A DNA stretch of 21,500 bases, taken from contig CAMPIQ010000054.1 in the NCBI GenBank assembly GCA_946886475.1, forward strand, positions 1-21,500, written 5' to 3'. A program made the position numbers and the translations under genes. The first letter of the stretch is position 1. Each line of letters begins with the position of its first letter. The stretch comes from an uncultured Chitinophagales bacterium (GTDB lineage Bacteria; Bacteroidota; Bacteroidia; Chitinophagales; Chitinophagaceae). The notes under the pieces are model-generated. The model made no database searches and was not told where the DNA came from. It saw nothing but the letters and a program-made list of their open reading frames with translations. This document shows, in pieces, positions 7,917 through 14,234 of the stretch.

Positions 7917-9194
7917 CTAATTGTTCAGTATTCTTTTGATGATATTTCCAAATTCCCACACGTCCTGAAATGTATTATACAAAGGCACCGGTGCAATCCG
8001 GATCACATTGGGTTCTCTCCAGTCAGCCATTACTCCCAATGTAGTAAGTTCATCAAATACTTCCTTTCCTTTTTCCAGCATCAGCATGGAAACCTGGCAA
8101 CCGAATTCTCCATCTTTTTGAGGGGTAATGATTTCAATTTTCTTATGTTCATGGTCACCATTGATCTCATTCAAAATATAAAAAAGATAGCCCGTAAGCT
8201 TTTTAGATTTAATTACAAGGTTTTTCATTCCTGCTTCTTCAAAAATATCCAATGCAGCTTTATGGGCTGCCATAGAAAGTACCGGGGCATTACTCAGTTG
8301 CCAGCCTTCTGCCGTTGGCATGGGTTGAAATCCGGGTTTCATCTGGAAGCGTGTTTGCTTCTCGTGTCCCCACCAGCCTGCAAGCCTTGGTATTTTCTTA
8401 TTGGTAACATGATCCTGATGTATGAATACGCCAGCTACACCACCGGGGCCGGAGTTCAGGTATTTATAACTGCACCAACAGGCAAAATCCACGTTCCAGT
8501 CATGTAAATTCAATTCCACATTACCGGCAGCATGTGCAAGATCAAAACCCGCAAATGCACCCACCCTGTGAGCCGCTTCGGTAATGGACCTGATATCGAA
8601 CACCTGGCCATTGTAGTAATTCACTCCGCCAAAAATAACCAGCGCTACTGCCGAACCTTCTCTGGCAATCACTTCCATTATATCTTCTGTGCGGATATAA
8701 TTTTCACCCTGCCCCGGACTTACTTCAATAATGGTTTCTTCAGGAACCAGGCCATTAAGTTCAACCTGGCTTTGTAAGGCATACTGGTCTGAAGGGAATG
8801 CCTTTGCCTCACAAATGATCTTATTTCGTTTTTTATCCGGCCGGTAAAAACTGGTAAGTAAAAGATGGAGATTAACGGTGAGTTGGTTCATCACTACTAA
8901 TTCCTCAGGCGAAGCTCCAACGATCTTACCCAACAGTGCAGGAAACAGCTCATGATATGAAAACCATGGATTGCCTGCATGAAAATGCCCTTCCACTCCA
9001 TGCTTTGCCCAATCATCCAGTTCGCGGTTCACATATTCTTTTGTTGATCTTGGCTGAGCACCCAAAGAATTGCCTGTAAAATAAATACAATCCTTTCCAT
9101 TCACTTTAGGGAGATAAAACCGTTCCCGGAAATGTTGTAAGGGATCTAACCTGTCCTGTTCCTTTGCAAATTCCAGCGTATTCTCAAAATTCAT
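7917..9194 (-). CDS. kynU: Kynureninase
   Basis: 425 residues, the usual kynureninase length. This PLP enzyme hydrolyses 3-hydroxykynurenine (or kynurenine) to 3-hydroxyanthranilate (or anthranilate) plus alanine. Motifs: YFTGNSLG (38-45), FSYHELFPALLGKIVGA (78-94), MNQLTVNLHLLL (102-113), GFDLAHAAGNV (216-226) with the PLP-contacting Asp218 and His221, and CWCSYKYLNSGPGG (239-252) with the Schiff-base Lys244. GWWGHE and PMPTAEGWQLSNAPV complete the family pattern. Its ATG is 4 bp from the stop of the upstream deaminase gene and kmo follows 14 bp downstream, so this is tight operon packing. Because kmo and the 3-hydroxyanthranilate dioxygenase gene are adjacent, the physiological substrate is most likely 3-hydroxykynurenine. 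Confidence 0.97.
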   Translation of the reverse strand: MNFENTLEFAKEQDRLDPLQHFRERFYLPKVNGKDCIYFTGNSLGAQPRSTKEYVNRELDDWAKHGVEGHFHAGNPWFSYHELFPALLGKIVGASPEELVVMNQLTVNLHLLLTSFYRPDKKRNKIICEAKAFPSDQYALQSQVELNGLVPEETIIEVSPGQGENYIRTEDIMEVIAREGSAVALVIFGGVNYYNGQVFDIRSITEAAHRVGAFAGFDLAHAAGNVELNLHDWNVDFACWCSYKYLNSGPGGVAGVFIHQDHVTNKKIPRLAGWWGHEKQTRFQMKPGFQPMPTAEGWQLSNAPVLSMAAHKAALDIFEEAGMKNLVIKSKKLTGYLFYILNEINGDHEHKKIEIITPQKDGEFGCQVSMLMLEKGKEVFDELTTLGVMADWREPNVIRIAPVPLYNTFQDVWEFGNIIKRILNN

Positions 9195-9198
9195 ATGG

Positions 9199-9630
9199 CT
9201 ATACTTCTTTATGTTGGTCTACTGTAGCAATCACTTTCAATTCAATGGCAATTGGTGTTGGCAAACTTTTTACTTCAACTGTGGTGCGGCATGCCTGCAC
9301 TTCTTTAAAATATTCTCCATAAATCTTATTGTAAACGGGGAAATCTTTTTTCATATTAGTAAGGAAAACGGTTACATCAACAATTTTATCCCAGCTGCTG
9401 CCACTGGCCTCCAACACAGCTTTTACATTGGCAAAACAGGAATGACATTCTGCTTCGATGTCATATGAAACAATATTTCCGGTTTCGTCCTGTACCAGAC
9501 CCGGGATAGCATTATCCTTTGCATTTCTTGATCCTATTCCCGACAGGAATAAAAGATTACCCACTCTTCTCGCATGCGGGTAAGCCCCCAGCGGTTTTGC
9601 AGCATTATCGGTCTTTATATACTCCTGCAT
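9199..9630 (-). CDS. nbaF: 2-aminomuconate deaminase (RidA fold)
   Basis: 143 residues. It belongs to the YjgF/YER057c/UK114 (RidA) superfamily, which forms trimers and hydrolyses enamines and imines. It carries the family Arg115 in ACRTTVEVKSLP and Glu130 in AIELKVIATV, the residues that hold the substrate carboxylate and activate water. The N-terminal region (LGAYPHARRVGNLLFLSGIGSR) and DIEAECHSCFANVK match the 2-aminomuconate deaminase branch better than generic RidA. It would release ammonia from 2-aminomuconate, giving 4-oxalocrotonate (2-oxohex-3-enedioate). The gene overlaps nothing and sits 4 bp before kynU. It is preceded by a 341-bp gap with a structured leader and has no exact -7 element. 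General RidA housekeeping activity is the alternative; the operon makes the specific role more likely. Confidence 0.88.
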   Translation of the reverse strand: MQEYIKTDNAAKPLGAYPHARRVGNLLFLSGIGSRNAKDNAIPGLVQDETGNIVSYDIEAECHSCFANVKAVLEASGSSWDKIVDVTVFLTNMKKDFPVYNKIYGEYFKEVQACRTTVEVKSLPTPIAIELKVIATVDQHKEV

Positions 9631-9660
9631 TATTTGAATTTTTTAAAGTATAAATCATTT

Positions 9661-9670
9661 TATCCGGATA
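9661..9670. promoter_or_regulatory. Perfect 10-bp palindrome, operator-like
   Basis: TATCCGGATA is a perfect dyad 30 bp before the start codon of the deaminase gene. Its position fits a regulator site, but ten bases are short and no second copy was noticed in the window. Confidence 0.25.
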
Positions 9671-9671
9671 C

Positions 9672-9737
9672 ATTCCCACCAACCACATACCGTTTACTTC
9701 ATGCTGCCTTCATTCAGTAAATGAACCGGGTGGGAAT
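9672..9737 (-). promoter_or_regulatory. Nested inverted repeats, possible structured leader or terminator
   Basis: ATTCCCACC (9672-9680) and GGTGGGAAT (9729-9737) are a perfect 9-bp inverted repeat enclosing 48 nt. Inside, TTCATT/AATGAA (9709-9714 and 9720-9725) can form a 6-bp hairpin with a 5-nt loop. TTTACT (9693-9698) can pair instead with AGTAAA (9716-9721), which excludes that hairpin. In the minus-strand transcript the structure ends 41 nt before the deaminase ATG. It could be an attenuator-like leader, or a processing or termination element behind the dehydrogenase gene. No U-tract follows. Confidence 0.3.
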
Positions 9738-9786
9738 CATGTACAGGAAAATAAATATGATATGATAGAAATCATTTAACCCTTTA

Positions 9787-9924
9787 TCAATCTTTTATCA
9801 GCTGAACATTTATGTTATCCGTATCGTAATGCTTGCGTGACAGATTTTTGATATCGCTTACATGCAGGCTATTTTTTGAAACGGATCTTATCTGTTCAAG
9901 GTGCACCGGGCTTTCCCTTTTTTC
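9787..9924 (-). pseudogene. Possible remnant of a protein C-terminus
   Basis: The 341-bp gap between the dehydrogenase and deaminase genes holds a 45-codon open stretch without a start, ending in tandem stops TGA-TAA. It contains plausible protein sequence such as SPVHLEQIRSVSKNSLHVSD and LSRKHYDTDNINVQLIKD. The same frame continues upstream, across one in-frame TAA at 9925-9927, as ITASFIVSGEH. The end of the stretch vaguely recalls the C-terminal segment of M16-type peptidases (DI..LSRKHYD.DNI.V), but this is a weak impression. It could be a decayed gene or chance. Confidence 0.22.
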
Positions 9925-9971
9925 TTAATGTTCGCCTGAAACAATGAATGATGCTGTTATGATCAACCAAT

Positions 9972-11477
9972 TTACAGCTCAACACAAATATTTTTTGCCT
10001 CGGTAAAAAATCTCAAAGCTTCCCATCCTCCTTCCCTTCCTACCCCGCTGTTTTTCATTCCACCGAAGGGTGTTCTCAAATCTCTAAGCAGCCAACAATT
10101 TACCCATATTATGCCGGCTTCTACTTTTGAAGCCACCCTGTTTGCTTTTGAAATATCCTGTGTCCATATGGTTGCAGACAAACCATAACTGCAGGCATTG
10201 GCCAGTTGCAATGCTTCTTCTTCCGTTTTGAATTTCTGCAAACTCACAACAGGTCCGAATATTTCATCCATATTTGTTTCGCATGCAGGACCCAGTCCTT
10301 CAATTACAGTTGGCTCAATAAAATATCCGTTCTGGCAACGTCCTCCCGGATCCACAGCATGGCCACCTGTAAGAATCTTTCCTCCTTCCTGTTTTGCTTT
10401 CTCAATACAATTCATCACCTTTTCAAAATGTGCCTGACTTACAACTGATCCCTGTTTTGAGCTTTCTTCCAGCGGATCTCCAACCTTGAGGGTTTTTACC
10501 AATTCCACAAATTCAATTTTGAATTTCTCATAAATGGATTCTTCCACAAGTATCCTTGAACCGCATAAACAGATCTGACCCTGATTAGAAAATGAAGAAT
10601 GAAGTGTTGTTCTTATCATTTTTTTCCAGTCGCAATCCGCGAAAATGATATTTGGATTTTTACCACCCAGTTCAAGTGAAAGTTTTTTAAACATGGGCGC
10701 GGCTATAGATGCTATTCTGGCGCCCGCCCTGGTACTTCCCGTAAATGAAATGGCTTTGATAGCCGGATGTTTTACAATAGCCTCTCCGGTTGTTTCACCT
10801 CTGCCATGTACAATATTCAAAACACCGTTGGGCAGTCCCGCGGCTTTGCAAATTCTTGACAACAGGAACGCCGTAACTGGCGTTACTTCAGAAGGCTTGG
10901 CGATCACACAATTACCTGCTGCCAGTGCAGGAGCGATCTTCCAGGTAAACAAATAAAGAGGCAGGTTCCATGGTGAGATGCACCCAACGATTCCAAGTGG
11001 CTGACGCATTGTATAATTAATGGCCTTGTCTTCCATGGCATGGCTCTCCGAAGCAAAATGCATGATGCCGGTTGCAAAAAACCTGAAGTTGGAAGAAGCT
11101 CTTGGAATATCAACTTTTTTACTTAGCCATAACGGTTTGCCATTATCAATTGTTTCTGCCATGGCAAGTGCCTCCAGATTCTCTTCTATGAGCGTGGCGA
11201 TGCGATTCAATATTGTAAATCTTTTTTCCGGTGGAGTAACGGACCATGATGAAAAGGCTTTTTCTGCGGCCTTCACAGCTACTTCTATATCCTTCTCACC
11301 ACTATCCGGTATTTGCGAAAACACCTCTCCGGTTGCCGGATTCACATTATCAATAAACTTTCCGCTCAATGGACCAATTAGATTTCCGCCAATGTAATTC
11401 TCAAGATGGTATGGTATACCCATATCAACGGATGAACTGCTCTTCTTCAATTCCGCATTATAAATAGTATCACTCAT
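9972..11477 (-). CDS. nbaE: 2-aminomuconate 6-semialdehyde dehydrogenase
   Basis: 501 residues from the ATG at 11477; the frame is open to 11549 but would overlap the upstream gene, and 11477 lies 25 bp after its stop. It is an NAD-dependent aldehyde dehydrogenase of the hydroxymuconic/aminomuconic semialdehyde group. Motifs: ISPWNLPL with Asn171, KPSEVTP (194-200), FTGSTRAG (245-252), SLELGGKNP with general base Glu269, QGQICLCGSR with nucleophile Cys303, and WVNCWLLRDLRTPFGG (458-473), whose Arg465 corresponds to the substrate-binding Arg464 of the Pseudomonas enzyme (from memory). It oxidises 2-aminomuconate semialdehyde, the ACMS decarboxylase product, to 2-aminomuconate. The position I align with the second substrate Arg (Arg120) is Lys120 here. 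Hydroxymuconic semialdehyde dehydrogenase is the alternative; the neighbours argue for the amino substrate. Confidence 0.92.
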   Translation of the reverse strand: MSDTIYNAELKKSSSSVDMGIPYHLENYIGGNLIGPLSGKFIDNVNPATGEVFSQIPDSGEKDIEVAVKAAEKAFSSWSVTPPEKRFTILNRIATLIEENLEALAMAETIDNGKPLWLSKKVDIPRASSNFRFFATGIMHFASESHAMEDKAINYTMRQPLGIVGCISPWNLPLYLFTWKIAPALAAGNCVIAKPSEVTPVTAFLLSRICKAAGLPNGVLNIVHGRGETTGEAIVKHPAIKAISFTGSTRAGARIASIAAPMFKKLSLELGGKNPNIIFADCDWKKMIRTTLHSSFSNQGQICLCGSRILVEESIYEKFKIEFVELVKTLKVGDPLEESSKQGSVVSQAHFEKVMNCIEKAKQEGGKILTGGHAVDPGGRCQNGYFIEPTVIEGLGPACETNMDEIFGPVVSLQKFKTEEEALQLANACSYGLSATIWTQDISKANRVASKVEAGIIWVNCWLLRDLRTPFGGMKNSGVGREGGWEALRFFTEAKNICVEL

Positions 11478-11502
11478 TAACTGGTAATTCTTAAATCGTA
11501 AT

Positions 11503-12288
11503 TTAAATTGATCCCGTTCTTCCCCCATCAACCGGAATGCTGGTACCATTTACGTAAGAAGCTGCGGGTGAAGCAAGGAAGGCAGCTACTGAAGCTATTT
11601 CTGAAGCTTCACCAAATCTTTTCATCGGTACATCTTCCTGCATTTCCATTTCAACTTCCTCGATGGTCCTGCTTTTTTTTGAAGAAGTATTCTTTACAAT
11701 ACTTTCCAGCCTTTGTGTTTTAGTAAATCCCGGCAACACGTTATTCACAGTTATATTGAACTGACCAAGTTCATTGGCCATGGTCTTTGCCCAGGATGCA
11801 ACAGCGCCTCTTATGGTATTGGAAACTCCAAGATTCTTCAAAGGGATCTTTACAGAAGTAGAGATGATATTGATGATGCGGCCATAACCTTCTTTTTTCA
11901 TTCCACCAATACATGCCTGTGCGAGGATATGATTACATACCAGATGCTGGCTGAATGCATGTATAAATTGTTCCGGTTTGGCATCAACAATCATCCCTGC
12001 CGGAGGGCCTCCCGTATTATTAATGAGGATATGAATATTTTGTTCAGCCACTATACCGCTTATCACCGATTCCACCTGACCGGTATTGCTGAAGTCAGCA
12101 ACATAATAGGAATGTACCTGCCTGAGGGAAGTATCAAGTTGCATAACAGCAGCTTTCAACATTTCTTCGTTTCGTGCGAGCAAAATACAATTGGCACCCA
12201 TTAGTGCAAGTTCTTCTGCTATTGCATAACCTATTCCCTGACTACTTCCGCAAATAATAGCATTCCTTCCTTCGAGAGATAAATTCAT
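11503..12288 (-). CDS. Atypical SDR oxidoreductase, first gene of the kynurenine operon
   Basis: 261 residues with a full SDR Rossmann fold: GSSQGIG (14-20), LINNTGGPP (88-96), VNNVLPGFTKTQ (181-192) and VDGGRTGS (253-260). The catalytic centre is unusual. The family Ser is Ser143 in NIISTSV, but 13 residues on, where YxxxK is expected, the sequence is SNTIR (156-160): Tyr is Ser156 and Lys is Arg160. This resembles the branch of FabG-like SDRs with an SNxxR motif and recalls 2,4-dienoyl-CoA reductases, where that Tyr is also Ser (from memory). Arg39 after the second beta strand suggests NADPH. It is the promoter-proximal gene ahead of nbaE, with TAAGTTTG 5 nt before its ATG. Reduction of a conjugated intermediate (2-aminomuconate or 4-oxalocrotonate) is inference only. 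Confidence 0.85.
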   Translation of the reverse strand: MNLSLEGRNAIICGSSQGIGYAIAEELALMGANCILLARNEEMLKAAVMQLDTSLRQVHSYYVADFSNTGQVESVISGIVAEQNIHILINNTGGPPAGMIVDAKPEQFIHAFSQHLVCNHILAQACIGGMKKEGYGRIINIISTSVKIPLKNLGVSNTIRGAVASWAKTMANELGQFNITVNNVLPGFTKTQRLESIVKNTSSKKSRTIEEVEMEMQEDVPMKRFGEASEIASVAAFLASPAASYVNGTSIPVDGGRTGSI

Positions 12289-12293
12289 AAGAC

Positions 12294-12301
12294 CAAACTT
12301 A
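12294..12301 (-). promoter_or_regulatory. -7 promoter element TAnnTTTG of the SDR-nbaE-nbaF-kynU-kmo train
   Basis: Exact TAAGTTTG on the minus strand, 5 nt (GTCTT) before the SDR ATG, in the 95-bp divergent gap to the 3-hydroxyanthranilate dioxygenase gene. No clear -33 TTTG was seen. The spacing predicts a leaderless or near-leaderless message. Confidence 0.55.
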
Positions 12302-12383
12302 GGCAGTTTTGTTGTAATTTCCCTTGAAAGAAAGCACCGCCCAATAAGCCGGATGCTCAGGCCTTAACCACAAACCAGAAAAT

Positions 12384-12911
12384 ATGATCGCTGCTCCTTT
12401 TAATCTGAAGAAATGGATAAATGAAAACAGGGAATTATTAAAACCACCTGTAGGTAACCAGTGTGTATACAAAGATGCCGAGAATTTTATAGTAATGGTT
12501 GTTGGAGGTCCCAATGCGAGAAAAGATTATCACTATAACGAAAGTGAAGAACTTTATTATCAGGTTGAAGGGAATATAGTATTGAAGATCATTGATAACG
12601 GAGCTCCACGGGATATTCCCATCAATGAAGGTGATATGTTCTTATTGCCCCCTCAGACACCGCATTCACCACAAAGACCTGCAAATACCGTTGGATTGGT
12701 GATAGAAAAAGTAAGGGAAGAAGCAGAAGATGAAAAAGATGCATTTATGTGGTTTTGCGAAAAATGCGGTAATAAACTTTATGAAGAATCTGTTTTTGTA
12801 AAAGATATAGTAAAACAGTTGCCTCCCATCATGGAAAGATTTTATTCAAACCAGGAATTAAGAACCTGTAGTAAGTGTGGTGAGGTAATGGAGCCTCCGG
12901 TGAAAAAGTAA
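12384..12911 (+). CDS. nbaC: 3-hydroxyanthranilate 3,4-dioxygenase
   Basis: 175 residues, the normal length of the bacterial enzyme. This Fe(II) cupin opens the ring of 3-hydroxyanthranilate with O2, giving 2-amino-3-carboxymuconate semialdehyde (ACMS). The iron ligands are His50, Glu56 and His94 (YHYNESEE and PQTPHSP), in the same spacing as the Cupriavidus enzyme. Substrate-side Arg46 and Arg98 are present. The second, rubredoxin-like metal site is intact with Cys125/Cys128 (CEKC) and Cys162/Cys165 (CSKC). The gene is divergent from the SDR operon across 95 bp, and the ACMS decarboxylase gene follows 142 bp downstream. No exact TAnnTTTG element was found before it, so its promoter is unclear. 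Regulation together with the operon through the shared gap is plausible. Confidence 0.97.
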   Translation: MIAAPFNLKKWINENRELLKPPVGNQCVYKDAENFIVMVVGGPNARKDYHYNESEELYYQVEGNIVLKIIDNGAPRDIPINEGDMFLLPPQTPHSPQRPANTVGLVIEKVREEAEDEKDAFMWFCEKCGNKLYEESVFVKDIVKQLPPIMERFYSNQELRTCSKCGEVMEPPVKK

Positions 12912-12940
12912 ATTCAAAAGCATGCCCTGAAGAAGGAAGG

Positions 12941-13027
12941 TCAAAATTCAAAAGTCTTAAACTCACAGCTTCTACATGATATGAGATGCACTATAAATTC
13001 AGTGGATTTAAGTTTTTAGAATTTTGA
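12941..13027. repeat. Imperfect inverted repeat with heptamer-repeat arms
   Basis: The left arm (12941-12961) and right arm (13007-13027) are 21 bp each and complementary at 18 positions by direct comparison, around a 45-nt loop. The arms are built of heptamers (GTCAAAA and TTCAAAA on the left; ATTTTGA on the right). The outer edges carry GGAAG (12935-12939) and CTTCC (13049-13053), extending the symmetry. The element fills nearly all the 142-bp space between nbaC and nbaD and could form a cruciform or a long RNA hairpin. A MITE-like or REP-like element is the best guess. Confidence 0.6.
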
Positions 13028-13048
13028 ATTTTGAATTTTTACTTTTGT
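13014..13048. repeat. Heptamer tandem array, nTTTTGA type
   Basis: Five in-register units, TTTTAGA, ATTTTGA, ATTTTGA, ATTTTTA and CTTTTGT, followed by CTTCC and the nbaD ATG. The array shares its edge, CTTTTG(A/T)CTTCC, with the array at 2928-3011. The last two units together create the -7 element of nbaD. Confidence 0.65.
13040..13047 (+). promoter_or_regulatory. -7 promoter element TAnnTTTG of nbaD
   Basis: Exact TACTTTTG, 6 nt (TCTTCC) before the nbaD ATG, made by the junction of two heptamer repeat units. It may give nbaD its own, almost leaderless transcript. The match could also be a by-product of the T-rich repeat. Confidence 0.45.
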
Positions 13049-13053
13049 CTTCC

Positions 13054-14046
13054 ATGAAAATCGACATCCACACCCACATCATGCCGGAACATATGCCTAA
13101 CTGGACGAAAAAGTTCGGCTATGGTGAATTCATACACCTGGAACACAGGAATTGCAAAGCCTGCATGATGAAGGGCGACCAGCTATTCAGGGAAGTGGAA
13201 GAGAATTGTTTCAGACCTGCAATAAGGATCAGTGAAATGGATCAAACAGGCGTGGATATCCAGGTGCTGTCAACCATTCCTGTCCTGTTTAATTATTGGG
13301 CTAAAGCATCAGAAGGTTTAGACACTTCACGGTTTTTTAATGACCATATTGCTGAAACTGTATCCTCCAATCCAAAAAGATTTATAGGTTTAGGCACTCT
13401 GCCAATGCAGCACACAGATCTGTCTTTGAAAGAGATGGAGCGCTGTAAGGTGGAATTAAATTTAAAAGGCGTTGAGATAGGAACAAATATCAATGGCAAA
13501 AACCTGAATGACCCTTCTTTTTTCCCATTATATGAAGCAGCACAGGATCTGGACTGTGCTTTATTTATTCATCCATGGGAAATGATGGGTGCAAAAGAAA
13601 TGAGCCGTTATTGGTTGCCCTGGCTGGTTGGCATGCCTGCAGAAACTACAAGGGCCATTTGTTCACTGATATTTGGTGGCGTGTTTGAAAAATTTCCAAA
13701 TCTTAGAATTGCGTTTGCCCATGGTGGTGGAACGTTTCCTTATACAATTGGAAGAATTGAACATGGTTACCATGTAAGACCCGACCTGGTTCAATTAGAC
13801 AATACCGTTAACCCAAGAGATTATCTTGGAAAATTCTGGGTGGACAGTCTGGTGCATGATGCGGAAGCTTTTCATTTCCTGGTGAATTCTGTTGGTGAAG
13901 ATAAAATCTGTCTTGGAAGCGATTACCCATTCCCATTGGGTGAGCATAAACCCGGAAGTTTAATAGAGGGACTTGATCTGCCGGATGACATGGCCAGCAG
14001 GTTTATGCATAAAAACGCACTTGCATGGCTCGGAATTCATTCCTGA
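13054..14046 (+). CDS. nbaD: 2-amino-3-carboxymuconate 6-semialdehyde decarboxylase (ACMSD)
   Basis: 330 residues from the ATG at 13054; a start at 13024 would lie inside repeat DNA and add ten unrelated residues. It is a zinc amidohydrolase-fold decarboxylase that turns ACMS into 2-aminomuconate semialdehyde, diverting it from spontaneous closure to quinolinate. The metal ligands are visible: His6 and His8 (IDIHTHIMPEHMP), His173 (LFIHPW), His223 (AFAHGGG) and Asp290 (LGSDYPFPLG). Arg46 in LFREVEEN matches the substrate-carboxylate Arg (47 in human, 51 in Pseudomonas, from memory). The length fits the family exactly. With nbaC upstream and the semialdehyde dehydrogenase in the divergent operon, the cluster is catabolic rather than for NAD synthesis. 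A convergent gene follows after 188 bp. Confidence 0.96.
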   Translation: MKIDIHTHIMPEHMPNWTKKFGYGEFIHLEHRNCKACMMKGDQLFREVEENCFRPAIRISEMDQTGVDIQVLSTIPVLFNYWAKASEGLDTSRFFNDHIAETVSSNPKRFIGLGTLPMQHTDLSLKEMERCKVELNLKGVEIGTNINGKNLNDPSFFPLYEAAQDLDCALFIHPWEMMGAKEMSRYWLPWLVGMPAETTRAICSLIFGGVFEKFPNLRIAFAHGGGTFPYTIGRIEHGYHVRPDLVQLDNTVNPRDYLGKFWVDSLVHDAEAFHFLVNSVGEDKICLGSDYPFPLGEHKPGSLIEGLDLPDDMASRFMHKNALAWLGIHS

Positions 14047-14118
14047 TTTGTTGCATCTAATTGTTTTCCTCCATACCGTTCTATTTTGTTCATTTTATAA
14101 TTGCAAGAATACAGGCCA

Positions 14119-14137
14119 CCTGCTTAATGAAAGCAGG
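14119..14137. terminator. Hairpin between convergent genes, possible terminator
   Basis: CCTGCTT and AAGCAGG form a perfect 7-bp stem with a 5-nt loop, between the ends of nbaD (+) and the PaiB-like gene (-). There is no strong U-tract on either side, so termination is inferred mainly from position. Confidence 0.35.
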
Positions 14138-14234
14138 GAGTGCTGATGTAATCAATAAAAATGAACTACTGTAATTCCTGATAACTGCAAATTAAAAAGA
14201 GATCCATGCATGGTCTTATTTACGGATCAGTAGG

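Noticed and set aside
11713..12204. 163-codon plus-strand frame opposite the SDR gene
   Set aside because: Its composition is Cys-, His- and Ser-rich without motifs, as expected for the complement of a real gene.
12302..12383. Search for a promoter of nbaC in the divergent gap
   Set aside because: The best candidate (TAATTTCC) misses two fixed positions of TAnnTTTG and is far from the start; nothing supportable was found.
12299..12514. 71-codon minus-strand frame covering the divergent promoter gap and the start of nbaC
   Set aside because: It overlaps nbaC and its promoter region, and no motif was recognised.
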